From: Chara braunii | Taxonomy: Eukaryota; Streptophyta; Charophyceae; Charales; Characeae | NCBI GenBank assembly: GCA_003427395.1 | Contig: BFEA01000287.1 | Location: 700,215 to 747,743 of the forward strand | Reading direction: 5' to 3' | Length of the DNA stretch: 47,529 nt | In this document: in pieces, positions 1 through 28,483 of the stretch | How positions within the stretch are numbered: position 1 is the first letter of the stretch | Layout: the number at the start of each line of letters is the position of its first letter | Translations under genes and position numbers: made by a program | The notes under the pieces: model-generated | Seen by the model: only the letters and a program-made list of their open reading frames with translations | What the model was told of the DNA's origin: nothing | The model's database searches: none

Positions 1-1974
1 TGGCGATTCATTTTTCCATTGGGATTCTGGAACACATTTTTGTATAGGGTAGAGACCAAGGGTGGTACGACCACCCACCCCTACACACCTGAAAAGGAGG
101 CCAAGGCCGCCGCGATCCTGAAGGAGAGGAGAGAGAAGGAGGAGGCCAAGAAGAAGGCCTTGTTGGAGGCCCAGGCAGCGAAGTTGAAGAAGATTGAGGA
201 GGAGATGGCCAAAGAGAAGGAGAGGCTTAAGAAAGAAGAAGAAGCGAAGTTGAAAGTTGAAGAGGAAGAAGAAAAAGGAGAAGAGGAGCCACTAGAGAGA
301 GGAAGGAAAGGTAACAGAGGGGAGTCCAGTGAGATAAAGGAGGACTTGATCGAGAAGAAGATTTCAGAGTTGGTTGCAGGACTGACCCTGAGAGAGGATG
401 AGGAGGCGTTAATGTATGTACCCAGGGATAAGCAGGAGGCGGCCTTGCAAGAGTGGGAAGCTGAAGGAGACCCACTCAGGCGGCAAGTGCTAGAAGATGA
501 GAAAATGATGGAGTGGAAGTTCCGCCTCACTAGGGAGAGGAAGAGGAGAATGGAGACAGCAACAAAGGCGGCGAAAAAGTTGGAAGAAATTAGGAGCCAG
601 AGGGATCAGATGGCGGTCTAAATAGACGTACTGGGAAAGGTAGAGATCCTGGCCAAGAACGTGGAACGCCTGGCAAAGGTCCAGGAGGAGCAACTTTTAT
701 TTGGTAGAGGTCAGAACATTGTCGTACGTTCGATACGATCGGGACTTAGGGACTTTGCTCGGGAGTTGGCAATGCAGGTGGGCTCGCATGTGACAGCCCG
801 CCTCAAGGGAACTGAGCGATACTGTGTTGTTGCCATTGAGGGCGCCAAGTGCTCCAAAGGAAGAAGAAGCACGTCCCCGCAGGGAGCCGGTTAAAGTTAA
901 GCTTCCTGTTTCCTACAGTGGAAAGAAGGAAGAGAACTTTGACAAATTGGGAGGCCCACGTTAAAACGTACTTTCACCTGCAGAAAGTGTCCCCCGATGA
1001 GCAGGTCCTGATAGCCATCCATGCATTGAAGGAAGAAGCCGCCAATTTTGCACGCTCCTTAGTCCGCGCTGCTAACTGCAGCGATGATGTGGTTGCCTAC
1101 TCTGCTTTCACCCCCCTCGCCGACTTTCTCAAGTTGTTGCGCGAACGATTTGCAGATGTCTCGCGCAGCGTCAGAGCCTCTGATCGATTGCAAATTATCC
1201 ACTCTCGTCAGTGGAGGAGTGTCAAGGCACTCAAGGGAGTGATGGACGAGTTAGTGGCTACCCCTGACCATGGGGTCACAGAGACCCAACTGGTCAACCT
1301 CTTCTACCGGGCTATGCCCGAGTCCTTGCGTGGGCACTTCTTTGAGAAGAGTCAGCAACCCACCATGACCTATGACGCATTTTGAATAGGGACGTGGTAG
1401 CGTTTGAAGCGAAGTCTGTGTTAGTCTCCACTTTCGGGCATAAGGACTTGGACAAGGGAGAAAAGTGGAAAGGTCGCACTATCTCAAGGCAGGTGAAGAC
1501 GAAAGATAGCCTGGTCCTTACTTTAGACGAGGGTAGTGTCGACGAGATCCCCTACGACCAAATAGAGTGGGGACTCGAGAAAGATGGCAGTAGCAGTAGT
1601 CAGGGGAGGACCTACGCTGCTGTCGCGGCTGAAGGGAGGCCGCAAGGAGGAGGACGAGGACGAGGCCAAGGCCACGGGGGCCGGGCCTCAAGGAACCGTT
1701 CTCAGGGCGATCAGGGGGGTGGCAACAGAGGAGGAAACCGCCAAGCGGGAGGAAGGGGTCAAGGTCCCCTGCAAAACCGATATGGGAATAAGTCCCCTTA
1801 TAGAAGTTGTTGGCACCCAAGGCTGCCACAAGGCAGGCCTTAGGAAGATCTAGGTCTGGACCAGCGCTTACGGCAACAGCGTGTGAACCAGGGACAGTGC
1901 ATCTACTGCGGTGACCCTGGTCACATCATCAAATACTGTCCAAAGTATAGGGAGACTCGTTGGGCTGCACAATA
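1..1974 (+). pseudogene. gag relic with coiled coil and CCHC zinc knuckle
   Basis: The first part (19-621) is a Lys/Glu-rich, strongly charged coiled-coil region that ends at a stop. Frame then shifts near 945, where the reading passes from a GKKEENFDK-like segment into WEAHVKTYF-like sequence, the start of a retrotransposon gag domain (to about 1383). A stop and another shift follow; the next segment (1382-1843) ends in a Gly/Arg-rich RNA-binding-like stretch. In a further frame there is a perfect CX2CX4HX4C knuckle (CIYCGDPGHIIKYC, 1898-1939). Gag forms the particle shell and binds element RNA. Translation stops close behind at 1972-1974. Confidence 0.85.
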
Positions 1975-2123
1975 AGCAAAAGGCAGCCACCGGTAGGGGT
2001 AGCAACTGCCTCTACCATAGGGCCATGTGGAGATGAGTTAGCAAGCCGACACAAATCTCCCAAACCACATGAGCCCATGACATAAGTTGCAGGCCGGTGC
2101 CTAGATAGCTGCCCAAAGACTGC

Positions 2124-2590
2124 ATGTGTTTTGTCTCTCTAGGCACTTCCCTCACAGGCGTGGCTGAGGAATTGAAGGAGAGGATCCCCGCTTGGGCCAA
2201 GATGAGGAAAGAGAATAGGGGGCAACTCATACTAGTAGATACAAAGATCTTTAGAGGACGAGCTGGCGCCTTAGTGGATAGTGAAGCCACTCGTAGTTAT
2301 ATCAGTAGGAAGGCGCTGCAGAAGTTGAAGTTGCAGTTAAAAGTCCAAAGATTAGTAGACCCCACAGTGAGTATCCTTGTAGACAATCGCACCATGCGAG
2401 TAGAGGAGTACGTAGAGGGAGTCCAGGCGTATTTCCGCCTAGAACAAGATGGGAAGGTGGAAAAAATTCTCCATTCCCTAACTCTCCTCGTAGAGGATAG
2501 CCTGGGAAGGTGGAAAAAATTCTCCATTCCCTGACTCTCCTTGTAGAGGATAGCCTCCCGTTTGACATAGTCCTGGGTATGGATTGGGGA
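2124..2590 (+). pseudogene. Retropepsin-like aspartic protease relic with damaged active-site triad
   Basis: The frame 2124-2534 contains ALVDSEATRSYIS, which sits where clan AA proteases have D-S/T-G-A. The third residue of the triad is Glu rather than Gly, so the active site should not form. Downstream, a 53-bp tandem duplication shifts the frame just before the conserved end, and the words FDIVLGMDW-like can be read in another frame near 2560-2590. The family cleaves the gag-pol polyprotein. It lies between the gag knuckle and reverse transcriptase, as expected for this order. Confidence 0.75.
2451..2556 (+). repeat. 53-bp tandem duplication inside the protease region
   Basis: Bases 2451-2503 are repeated at 2504-2556 with two differences. 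Because 53 is not a multiple of three, the second copy throws the protease reading frame out. It looks like a local slippage or repair duplication after the element stopped being selected. Confidence 0.9.
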
Positions 2591-2744
2591 ACACGAGTGT
2601 AGGCTCCCTAGTCCATCGGGCGGTGTCAAGACTGCCTGTCTGTTTCATGTGTCAAGAGTAGACAACTCTCTGGCACACTGTTGCCTTAGCGCACCTGCGT
2701 TCGCGAGGTTAGTGAAAAAGGAACAACTAGAGGAACAGGTTTTG

Positions 2745-3690
2745 TAGCCTATGTTACACCAGTTACTGAGCCTACGGAAGAGAAGCCTATAGACCCTACT
2801 ATTGCCAAGCTGCTGGAAGAATTCACAGACTTAGCGAAGCCGCCGACAGGAGTAGTACCGCAGCCGATCCAACATCGTATTGAGATTGAGCCTTGCAGTA
2901 GGACCCCCAAGGGTGCAGTGTATATGATGTCCCCGCGAGAGTTGACGCCTGCCCAGTGCCGGAAGGTGAAGTAGGAGTTGCGCAAGCAGTTAGACGAGCT
3001 CCTAGAGCAGGGTTGGATTAGGCCCAATTCGTCACCATTTGGCCCACCTGTTATGTTTGTCCCCAAAAAGGAGGGAAAGCTTAGATTATGCATTGACTAT
3101 AGGGGTCTAAACGCTATCACAATTAAGAATGTTGAGCCACTGCCCAAGTTAGACGATCTTTTAGATCGGGTCCAGGGGTGATGCTATTTCTCGAAGATCG
3201 ATTTGAAATCCAAATATCATCAGATAGAGGTCCATCCCAATGATCAATACAAGACAGCGTTCCGAACTAGATACCGGCTCATCGTGATACCCTTTGGACG
3301 CCAGCGACTTTTCAGCGATGCATGAATGACCTGCTTAGGCCTTGGTTAGATAGGTTTGTTGTAGTTTATCTGGATGATATCCTACTGTTTAGTAAGACCC
3401 TCCAAGAGCATCAAAGTCATCTCAGGCACGTCTTGGAGAAGGTGAGGGAAGCTAACTTCAAAATCAACGCAAAGAAGTACGAATGGGCGAAGACCCAAGT
3501 GTTATATTTGGGTCATGTCTTAGACGGAGACGGCATCAAGCCAGAGGATAGTAAGATTGCAACGACCAGGGATTGGCCTACACCACATACATTGATAGAG
3601 TTGCAATCGTTTTTAGGCCTAACAAATTATTATAGGAAGTTCGTAAGGAACTTCTCAACTATCGTTGCGCCCTTCGCAGATTGCTAAGGA
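2745..3690 (+). pseudogene. Reverse transcriptase relic
   Basis: Conserved blocks are visible in order: a lead-in ending in an in-frame TAG at 2972-2974, then [16 protein letters not shown] and [15 protein letters not shown] (2978-3181), then YFSKIDLKSKYHQIEV in a shifted frame, where most relatives have SGYHQI. After another shift near 3300 comes the catalytic box VVYLDDILLFSKT, with the YLDD codons at 3367-3378, and the FLGLTNYYRKFV block (about 3610-3660). The enzyme copies element RNA into DNA. The frame breaks near 3180, 3300 and 3680 make this copy inactive. Confidence 0.9.
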
Positions 3691-4185
3691 AAGAGCCCAT
3701 CTGGAAGTGGGACAAGGACTGCACGCCTGCTATGAAGAAGTTGAAGCAGGCACTGATAGAGTATCCAGTCCTTAAGGTGGTCGATCCGTCTTTACCCTTT
3801 GTCATCACTACGGACGCTAGTCAGTACAACATAGGTGTTGTTTTGCAGCAAGACGATGGCAATGGTTATAGGCCCGTAGAGTTCATGTATGCTAGGATGC
3901 CTTCAGAGAAGGTTGCGACATTACGTATAAGAGGGAACTCTACGCTCTCAGGCAAGCGCTAAAATACTGGATGCACTACTTGCTTGGGAGACATTTAAAA
4001 GTTTATTCTGACCACGAAACGTTGCGATGGTTAAAGACGCAAGCCAAGATGACACCTAAGCTTACTACGTGGGCCGCAAAAATAGACCAGTACGATTTTG
4101 AACTCAAGCCAGTCAAAGGTAAATATAATGTAGTTGCGGATGCTCCGAGTAGGAGAGCTAACTACTTTGGATCGTTCACTATCTG
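3678..4185 (+). pseudogene. RNase H domain relic (Ty3/gypsy type)
   Basis: The segment begins with a tether-like block (WKWDKDCTPAMKKLK), then VITTDASQYNIGVVLQQ, the first acidic motif of gypsy RNase H, and VYSDHETLRWLK in the next frame. It ends with an ADAPSR sequence at the place of the usual ADALSR. RNase H removes the RNA strand during reverse transcription. A frameshift near 3940-3962 and a stop at 4184-4186 split the region. Confidence 0.85.
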
Positions 4186-5400
4186 AATAAAGGGAGAGAC
4201 CTGCAGGAAAGAGTTGAAGAAACACATATGCACCCTATTCATAATGACCTCCTCAAGAGAGTAAATGAGGCTCCAAAGACCGAGCCAGATTACCGCACTA
4301 CTAACGGATTGTTATTTGAGAAGACTTACCTAGCTGCCCGTCTGTGCATTCCCAATAGTGAGGAGGTCCGTAGTCTGATCTTAGGAGAATGTCACAACAC
4401 AGAGGGTCATTTTCGTCGGCAAAAGACTCTAGCCAATCTAATGCACGCGTACACCTGACCAAGGATGAAGAATGACTGCATAGAGTATGTTCGCAGTTAT
4501 AAAGTCTGCCAGCGGAAAAAAACTACTACGCGTGCTCCACTAGGTCTTCTGAGACCCTTGCCGATTCCTGACCAGCCCGGGGATTCAATGTCCATCGACT
4601 TCATGAACGCAGGCGTCAAGAGCAGGCACGACAAGAGCCACGATAGATTTAGCAAGTATGCTGTTTTTATACCTTTGCCTTCAGAGGCACGGACCGAGTT
4701 AGTGATCCGTAAATTCTTTGATCATTGGTTCAATGAACACAGGGTCCCATTGTCCATAGTTAGTGATAGAGACACCCGATTCATGAGTCAGAACTGGCAG
4801 GAGTTGATGAGAGTCTATGACAAGTTATTAATGTCGTCTGGCCGTCATCCCGAGACGTCAAACTGAACAGATGAATAGAACCCTGCAACAAGTTCTGAGA
4901 ATGTACATTAGTCCAGATCAAGTTGACTGGGACAAGATGCTCCCCAAGGTAGCCAGTGCCTATAACAATAGTGTGCATTTGTCTACATGCCACACTCCCA
5001 ATGAACTGCGCAAGTCCTTTAGGCCGCGCAGACCATTTGAAGGACTTAACGGGGATCAGATTCATAGGCTACCGCCCGGTACGAGGGAGTTTGCTATACA
5101 GCACAAGAAAGAACTAGCTACTATTGTAGAGAACCTCAGGAAGGCCCAGCATAGGATGATAGAGCAAGCCAACAAACATCGTCGCCCATCACAGTTCCAA
5201 GTAGGCGACTTAGTCTTGGTCAAAGCTAAAGAGTTTGCTCATGAGGAGAACACCTCGCAAAAGTTCCTGCCCGCGTATAGAGGACCATGGCCAGTTCTAG
5301 AAGTCAAGGGTGGAGAAGATGGTCCGTCCTACTCCACAGAGATTCCACAACACCTCCACACCTACCCAGTTTTCCATGCATCAAAGTCGTTGCCATGCAC
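4186..5400 (+). pseudogene. Integrase relic with H2C2 zinc-binding region and GPY/F-like tail
   Basis: The N-terminal H2C2 element is split by a stop near 4456: CHNTEGHFRR lies before it, and CIEYVRSYKVCQRKK after. The catalytic core shows the first Asp in MSIDFMN (about 4590-4606) and the second in IVSDRDTRFMS (about 4757-4785). A frameshift near 4855 precedes the third acidic residue, which is legible in the next frame as QTEQMNRTL. A short deletion seems to have removed part of the strand after the first Asp. The C-terminal part (about 5260-5400) has FLPAYRGPWPVLEV, matching the GPY/F module. The enzyme inserts element DNA into the genome. Confidence 0.88.
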
Positions 5401-5454
5401 CGTAAATGACCAGTTCCCATCTAGACGTTCCATGATCCCTCCGAACATGGATGG

Positions 5455-5639
5455 GAGGTACGACATTGACGGCATTGTAGGTGAAGACGTGTTTAGAACA
5501 GGGTCAAGGTCGTCCTCAAAAACAGTATAAAGTCAGATTTGAATATCAGGAACCAGAAGACGACCGGTGGTTCACCAGAACTGAACTTCTAGAAACAGCT
5601 CCCGACATAGTCAGGACCTACAGAAAAGACAAAGGGTAA
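5455..5639 (+). pseudogene. Chromodomain-like C-terminus of the retroelement
   Basis: The first half reads DIDGIVGEDVFRTG and stops at 5528-5530. In the next frame the second half reads YKVRFEYQEPEDDRWFTR, then ELLETAPDIVRTYRKDKG and a stop at 5637-5639. The pattern of a basic strand, acidic turn, W, then a helix fits chromodomains at integrase C-termini, which guide insertion to marked chromatin. One frameshift (about 5510-5523) separates the halves. Confidence 0.7.
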
Positions 5640-5768
5640 AGGTCCTGCCTTGGACTGAAATATTCTCGGAGGACCTCGAATTTAGGCCGGCGGGAGTGAA
5701 ACGGTATCCACCAGTTCGCAGTAGCTGATGCAGATCCCAGGGCTCGATCCCTAGTCCCCACCTTACCT

Positions 5769-6585
5769 GTGTACAGTACCTGTGTCAACCCGTAGAGTTC
5801 AACCTGCGACCTGTAGGACTGCCAGTGGTAGGTAGGTCATCGTAGGTTACAGGGTATACGGGATTCGAACTGTAGACCTGTCGGGTAGAAGTCTAGAGAG
5901 TCCAGATGTCTTAGCTGTAGACTTTCCGAAGGGTCAAAGTCGTAGCTGCTACTTACCTGAAAGGGCCAAAGTTGTAGCTGCTACCGGGCCGAAAAGCCAA
6001 GTACATGCTTCTAAAGTGGCCTTTCGGAGTCGGCCCACTGTAGGTCAAGGCAAGTGGGCAAGTGGTGGAAGTCCACCGCCCAGAGTTAGCAGTCCCAGTC
6101 CAGTCAAGCAAGTACCGCCTGAGACTGTGTGCACCGTGGGCCAGGGAAACAGGGCAGGCCAACGAGCCACAGAAGTATAAATCAAGAGGCCACGCACAGC
6201 CATTCATTCATTCCTGCGGAAGCCATGCGGAAGCGCTGTCTCAGTGGCTTGTGCGAGGAGGTCTGCAGTGTGCCCGAAGTCGAAGTGGGTCAGAAGAGCT
6301 TAGCATAGCAATAGCGTAGAGGCAGCCATAGCTGCCATAGCTGTAGCCGGTGTGTGTGTGTGTGTGTTGTGTGAGTGTTCAGAGTGATGCGTGTGGGATA
6401 TGCAGGGTGATCCGGTGTGTGAACAGTGAGTTGTTTGGGCGCTGAGTCACCACAGTCGGTAGAAAGCAAACTCTTATCTGGGTGTCACATATCTGAGTAT
6501 TGAGTGGCGCATGTCACCAGTTTGCTGTGCTGCTGTTTACACACATTACTAGTGCAATCAGACTCGTCTCATTCACACTTTTCAA
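5769..6585 (+). repeat. Probable 3' LTR of the chromovirus; outer limits approximate
   Basis: This non-coding block follows the chromodomain stop. It is clearly homologous to 44388-44905 over most of its length: both have a TGTGTA(C/T)AGTACC start, GCCATGCGGAAGCGCTG near the middle (6221 and 44519), GTGCGAGGAGGTCTGCA, a TGTGGGATAT(G/C)CAGGGTGAT block, and a CTGTTTACA-containing right part. Two copies with no shared coding sequence, one of them just behind a polyprotein, is what LTRs look like. I place the start at the shared TGTGTA, but I cannot define the right end precisely. Confidence 0.6.
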
Positions 6586-6737
6586 CATAACTGGAATCAT
6601 ATAACTACCAGAAGTAAATGATTGTTCTTCAAAGTATTATAATCCGAATACTCAAGTCCAATACCATTGATGTCCACTCACTTAGATAACAATTGCAGGA
6701 TCTGACACATCATCAACTGCATAAAAGACTTAGTGGT

Positions 6738-7035
6738 AAAATTGCCAGTGCAGAGATCCACTCATGGATCAGCAACCAAGTATCACGAGAAAAACTAGCA
6801 AGGGTGAAATAGCCACATAATGGAAAATTGCCAGTGCAGAAACACAATCATGCATCAGCAACCAAGTATCAAGAGAAAAAATAGCAAGGGTGAGATATCA
6901 TCCTCACTTGATTCAAGTTTTCAATACTGACGTATAAAACAATTACAATCCCAAAGCCAACTCAGTCATAAAATTGCCCATGCAGATCAACGACCAAGTA
7001 CTAAGAGAAAAGAAGGGTGAAATAACCTCATAATG
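6738..7035 (+). repeat. About 86-bp tandem repeat, three decayed copies
   Basis: Copies begin at 6738, 6824 and 6970 with AAAATTGCC, then CAACCAAGTA and GAGAAAA(A)..AGGGTGA in each. The first two are 86 bp apart, and the third is separated by an extra stretch. No coding function is seen. The surrounding 6586-7440 holds nothing else I recognise. Confidence 0.75.
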
Positions 7036-7439
7036 GATATATTAGGGGTAAGACAAAATAAATTTGATCGCAGACCTCACAAGTCTAGCATCAAAGAATA
7101 AGACGATAAACAGTGGTCAACCTATGTACCCTACTTTTTTACTGCTCGTTCCCTAGCACCATCCAAATTTCTACGATCTGACCAACGTAAACTTCAAATC
7201 GTCCCACTTTGGGTTGCCGACTGACTTCGGCCACCGACAGAGGAGCGGTCGAGATAACTCGTCAAAGCCATACCAAAGAATTGGAAGTATATATCCAAGG
7301 GTATCGATCCCCCTTGTACATGGTATGCCTCTCGTTCTCTTAGTACTCCTGTTACCTTCTCGAAACTGGTGGGCTCCAATTGCTTCAGGTCAGGAGTTTG
7401 CACGTTGGGTACAGATTAAGGGGGACCACCCAGGCCTAT

Positions 7440-9015
7440 TAGTGCAACAGCAAGACCTGTAACGTGTTCACTCTGAGAGACAGTATTTCAAACCTTCGGT
7501 TGGTCCCAAAATTGTTGGGTTGGAAAGGTCAAGGGCCTGGTGGCAAACATCTCCCACCGCCATTTTGCACCGACTTTGGGTTGGAAAGGTCTATTAGGCT
7601 CAAACCTCCACTTCCCCCTTTCATGTAGTGGAAAAGGCCTTGACTCAATGCTGGGACCAACTGGCGGTGGCCCCAATCCATAGGCTTGCTGCCAACTTGT
7701 GGCTGCTCTCCTTCTGGGCACCCCAGCTGTGCATTTGGTACAAGGGGACCGAAAGTCGGAATGTCCTCAGAGATAGCTGACTATTTCAGCTTGGCACCAA
7801 GCATGCCACAGGCGGCCATGGGGGTTGAGCCCGCGACCTCCTGAGTGCCACTTGCCTACCTAACCAATTGCGCTGGGCCACTGGATACCTGCTATAATAC
7901 AATGGCTGATTTTTGCCACAAAGAAGGAAAAAGAAAAGAACTTTTGTACATAGTGCTACATTCACACTTCCCAAGCATGCAGCATAGAACCAGGGGCCTG
8001 CGCCTTACACATCCCAGTATTCCTCATGCTTCTGACTGTCCAAGAAGGTACAATCCCTGAACAGACAGATATGAAGTTCAGTCAGGGGTTCACTCAACCA
8101 CAGCCTATAAACAGGCTGAAGTTCGCAAATGAAAGGGGCACTCCACACAATCCTCCACAGGATGGCCAGTAATTTTTATGGAAAGGATAATCTCAAGAGA
8201 CCATTTTTCTCTATTCATATGTGAGCCTTACCCAGGGCGTCCATGTAATAGATATCCCGAAGGACTGATAGCTTCATGCACAACTTTCATGTTCACAGAC
8301 TTCCACTTCAGATTCATGTGAACATCAGCAAATCTTCTTCTAATTACACCCACATTTCGTCCATCCTGAGACAATGCCCACCTTAATCCATAACACACAT
8401 TTTCAGATGAATGATAGAGAATTACTCTTTATGTGGCAAACAATGACAGCATAACAAAACACAAGTCAGGCGCACAGCACTCAATTATTCTTATGTAACA
8501 TACACATGTGACACAGAGAAACCAGTAAGGATAACTTGCTTGATTAAGAAGTTGGGCTCAAAAACAAAGCCTCCACTTATTCTCCTCCAAATTCTTCTCC
8601 ATCCATCCTCCAAAATTTTACGAGGGAAAAGAGAGAGATCGAAAAAAACACCAGGGCTCCAAATCGACCGTTTCACAGTGGCCTGCACAGGACAGTGCTC
8701 CCCCAGGCCCAAGAGACAACTTGACTAGCATATTAGTTTTAACTCACATCATGGAGCACTCACTAGCAACTCCTTCGCGCCTTCCAGTAACCAGCCACTA
8801 ATCTCTTGCCCCCTTCCAATACAACCATCCTTCCAATAGAACCATCTCCTACCTACGTCCAACTATCGTCTACACTATCGTTCTACATCAACAAAACACT
8901 GTTTCACCTTCCGCGCGTGCTATGCAGATTCCAATCCAACCCATGACCAGACAGTCATCAACCTGGCAGATCTCCAGAGCAGACACCAGGTTCACTGGCA
9001 GCCTCCCAAGCATGC
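7440..9015. other. Downstream flank of fumarase, including its probable 3' UTR
   Basis: Apart from the SINE head, there is no recognisable gene. The minus-strand 3' UTR of fumarase must begin at 9015 and run leftwards, but I could not place a poly(A) site. A GGGTTGGAAAGGTC word occurs twice (about 7518 and 7577), hinting at an old local duplication. Confidence 0.4.
7797..7893 (-). repeat. tRNA-derived SINE head
   Basis: On the minus strand, an A-box-like stretch with TGGCCCAGCGCAATTGGTTAGG character (7856-7883) is followed about 25 bases later by a B-box-like GGGCTCAACCCC (7820-7838). The spacing fits an RNA polymerase III internal promoter. The arms no longer pair as a full tRNA, so this is better read as a SINE head than as a working tRNA gene. 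Confidence 0.5.
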
Positions 9016-25938
<16,923 letters not shown>

Positions 25939-27670
25939 TACGATTGGAAGGCAGTCTTTAAATACACACCAGTGGTCCCGACGGGCGACCACGCGATTGG
26001 CAAAGCGGCAGTTGGGACACGCCTGAGGGGAGAAGAGGGAGGCTGGGGCAAGAGCCGGACACTTGAGGGGATCAAGATTTCCCCGGGAATCGGACACACA
26101 ATCTGGACAAAACAGGACGAAGACAGCACAGAAAGGAGGGGCCGTCCCTCCGTCGGAAGAGACCAGATGCCATGTACTTTTCTCCACGTCGCTAGCCGCG
26201 CTCATTCTAGGGCCGACAACCCATGTAGCCCCAAAAGATTCCCCCGAACTGCCCTCCACTCTCGTGACGCACCCCCCGCTTATTGTACGACCGACAGTGC
26301 AGAACCAAGCTCGCTCCGTCGCCACGTCTTGCCGCACGCCGCGCAATGTTCACCCGCCTACTCGGTTTTTCCCGCTGACTTGGCTTTTGGCCGGTCCTTT
26401 CCCGGGAAAATACCCCCTTCTCATTCCGGACAAAATAGGGACGGCATAGCGGCTACATTCGCCCGATCAGCGCCGCGCAATGTTTGCTTGTTTTTTGGGA
26501 TCATGCTCCTTCTCTCTCCCCTCGCGCTCGCGCGGGCATGCATGCCCGCTCTGGTTGCGCGTGGCGTCGGATGCATGTATGCTGGACGATGGTGGGTGCA
26601 TCTTCCCACGTTCTAGGAGGGGATGCATTCTTATTTTGCCCATTTGGTGAGTCGTGCGGCGAGGCGCAAGCATGGACCAATTACAGGACCCATTCTTGTC
26701 TTGCCTCGAGGCCTCCCGGCACCACGCCAACCGTGAAAAAGACAAAAACTATGGCGGCCGTATAACCCCGCGTTCTAGCGGAAAATGCGTTCGCCATTCA
26801 GTACATTCGGTGAGTGGTGCGGGAAGGCGCTCAGGCCGCCTATTCGCCAACCTCCAGTCAAGATCACAGCGTTTTCCAATAGCGCCACCTCCCAGGGACA
26901 CGTCAGACGTGGGAGCGCTCGAACTCTGAAGAAACACGGAGTCAACCGCGGCCGGGTACGATTCACAGGCGACATTTTCCCCTTTTTTTTCCTTCTTTTC
27001 TTTCTGATAAAATTTGTCTGACGCCCCTGTAATCTCCATCACGTTGCGTCGCGCCCCTCCGACGGCCCAAACACCCTTTCATGCCCCTCTGACCACGATT
27101 AAAATTACCATAAAGCCCCGCCGTCGGCTCGGGCTGAATTATTTTTGTTATGCCCCTACCTGTACTAGTCCAAATTTTCAGTATGCCCCTACCCGATAGC
27201 CCACCAAACTTTTCCGTTATGGCCCTACCGGTAGGCTGCATGTTTTAAACCACCAGTAGTGCCGCGTGACCCAGGTTTGCCCAGTTGGTAACCACTGGGC
27301 GCTTTCCAGCCCAGGGAAACAGGCTGGGGACAGGCTCGGACCGGGTGTAAATTGAAATGCACCCGGCTCTAGTCAGCTGGCTGAAACGGTGGCCCGGTTG
27401 GGCCGGTTTCTACCTGAAACCGTTTGGGCTGGTTTCTACCTGAAACCGTTTGGGCTGGAGGCAGGCGTCTCTTGGAAATAGGCTGGAGGCGGGCGTCTCT
27501 TGGAAACGGGCCTTAGTTCACAGCAAGAAGAAGCGGCACGTTTCTGATGCCAAGAAAACCAAGAATCCACAACATTCCCGTGCTCATCGCGCCTCCTCTC
27601 TAGCCTGCCATCCCGCCAGCTACCAGGTGACATAGCCGGGTGAGTAGACAAAAAACACCGCGCCTTTCCC
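25939..27670. other. Upstream flank of fumarase; promoter expected here, not resolved
   Basis: This must contain the fumarase promoter and 5' UTR on the minus strand, but I cannot place a start site. From about 27040 to 27240, ATGCCCCT(A/C) words recur at intervals of about 45 bases. At 27395-27505, GGTTTCTACCTGAAACCGTT and GGCG(G)GCGTCTCTTGGAAA are each duplicated. No gene is recognised on the plus strand. Confidence 0.4.
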
Positions 27671-28126
27671 TTTTCTTCTGTCTGCTCTTCTTCTTGCTCT
27701 TCATATCTGTATATGACGATCATTAGGACTACGTGCAGTCACTAAAGGCCCCGCCTGCTGACTTTACACTGTGTGTGTGTGTGTGTATGAGAGAGAGAGA
27801 GAGAGACAAAGAGAGAGAGAAAAACAAAACATAGAGGGAGAGAAAGGTCGACGTGCCTTTTTTGTTTTGTTTTCCTTGTTGTTCATGTTTGAATATGACC
27901 GTGATTTAGTCTAAGTGCAGTCACCAAAGCTTACCTGCTACTGCCTATGACGGTGGCGGGAGAGAGAGCGAGAGCGAGAAAGCCCGCACTTTCCTTCTTT
28001 GTCGTTTTTTTTGTTTTTTTTCTTTGCTCTTCGTCTCCGTATGTGCCCATAAATGCGTCTATGTGTAGTCATCGAAGCCCCCCGATTTTTTTTGTTTTTT
28101 TTTTCTTGATTACTACGTGTGTGTGC

Positions 28127-28183
<57 letters not shown>

Positions 28184-28212
28184 GGAGAGAGAGAGAGTTT
28201 TTCGTCTATAGG

Positions 28213-28241
28213 ATGAGCAACGCCCCGGCCAACAGGTAAGT
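28213..28241 (+). other. Short ATG-to-GTAAGT motif shared with two other repeats
   Basis: ATG, seven codons (MSNAPAN) and a consensus donor GTAAGT are packed in 29 bases. The same arrangement is at 33316-33344 (MSKAPVN, GTAAGT), and a diverged minus-strand copy starts at 41230 (MNKAPVN, donor lost). It may be a relic first exon carried by a repeat. Confidence 0.35.
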
Positions 28242-28338
28242 CTCCAACCCCACAGCTGGCCTCACACTACCTCCATCAATAGGATGAGCAAAATCGAATG
28301 AATCTTCCGCTAGAACATAGAAATATACACTGCTACAC

Positions 28339-28342
28339 GTGT

Positions 28343-28407
<65 letters not shown>

Positions 28408-28423
28408 GGGGGGGGGGGAGAGG

Positions 28424-28482
<59 letters not shown>
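28339..28482 (+). repeat. (GT)n - poly(G) - (GA)n compound tract
   Basis: A GT run passes directly into about 50 consecutive G (28357-28406) and a few further G runs, then a GA run. Such a G tract can fold into quadruplexes. It is also typical of base-calling artefacts in two-colour sequencing, so its length is not reliable. Confidence 0.9.

Positions 28483-28483
<1 letters not shown>

Larger units (their letters stand above)
1..6585 (+). mobile_element. Degenerate Ty3/gypsy chromovirus retrotransposon, 5' end outside the window
   Basis: Reading along the plus strand, the order is gag with a CCHC knuckle, aspartic protease, reverse transcriptase, RNase H, integrase with a GPY/F-like tail, chromodomain-like end, then a probable 3' LTR. 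Integrase after RNase H plus a C-terminal chromodomain places it in the Ty3/gypsy chromovirus group. The coding path changes frame or hits stops at least eight times, and one interruption is a 53-bp tandem duplication, so no full polyprotein can be made. The 5' LTR and primer binding site lie upstream of base 1. It is a dead copy that may still be mobilised only if parts such as the LTR are used in trans. Confidence 0.9.

Noticed and set aside
5840-5880. GTTCGAATCCCG on the minus strand as a tRNA gene
   Set aside because: It is a good B box, but there is no A box or cloverleaf, and it lies inside the LTR-like block.
25953-25965. TATTTAAA on the minus strand as a fumarase TATA box
   Set aside because: It is only about 15-25 bases before the start codon, too close to allow a normal leader.
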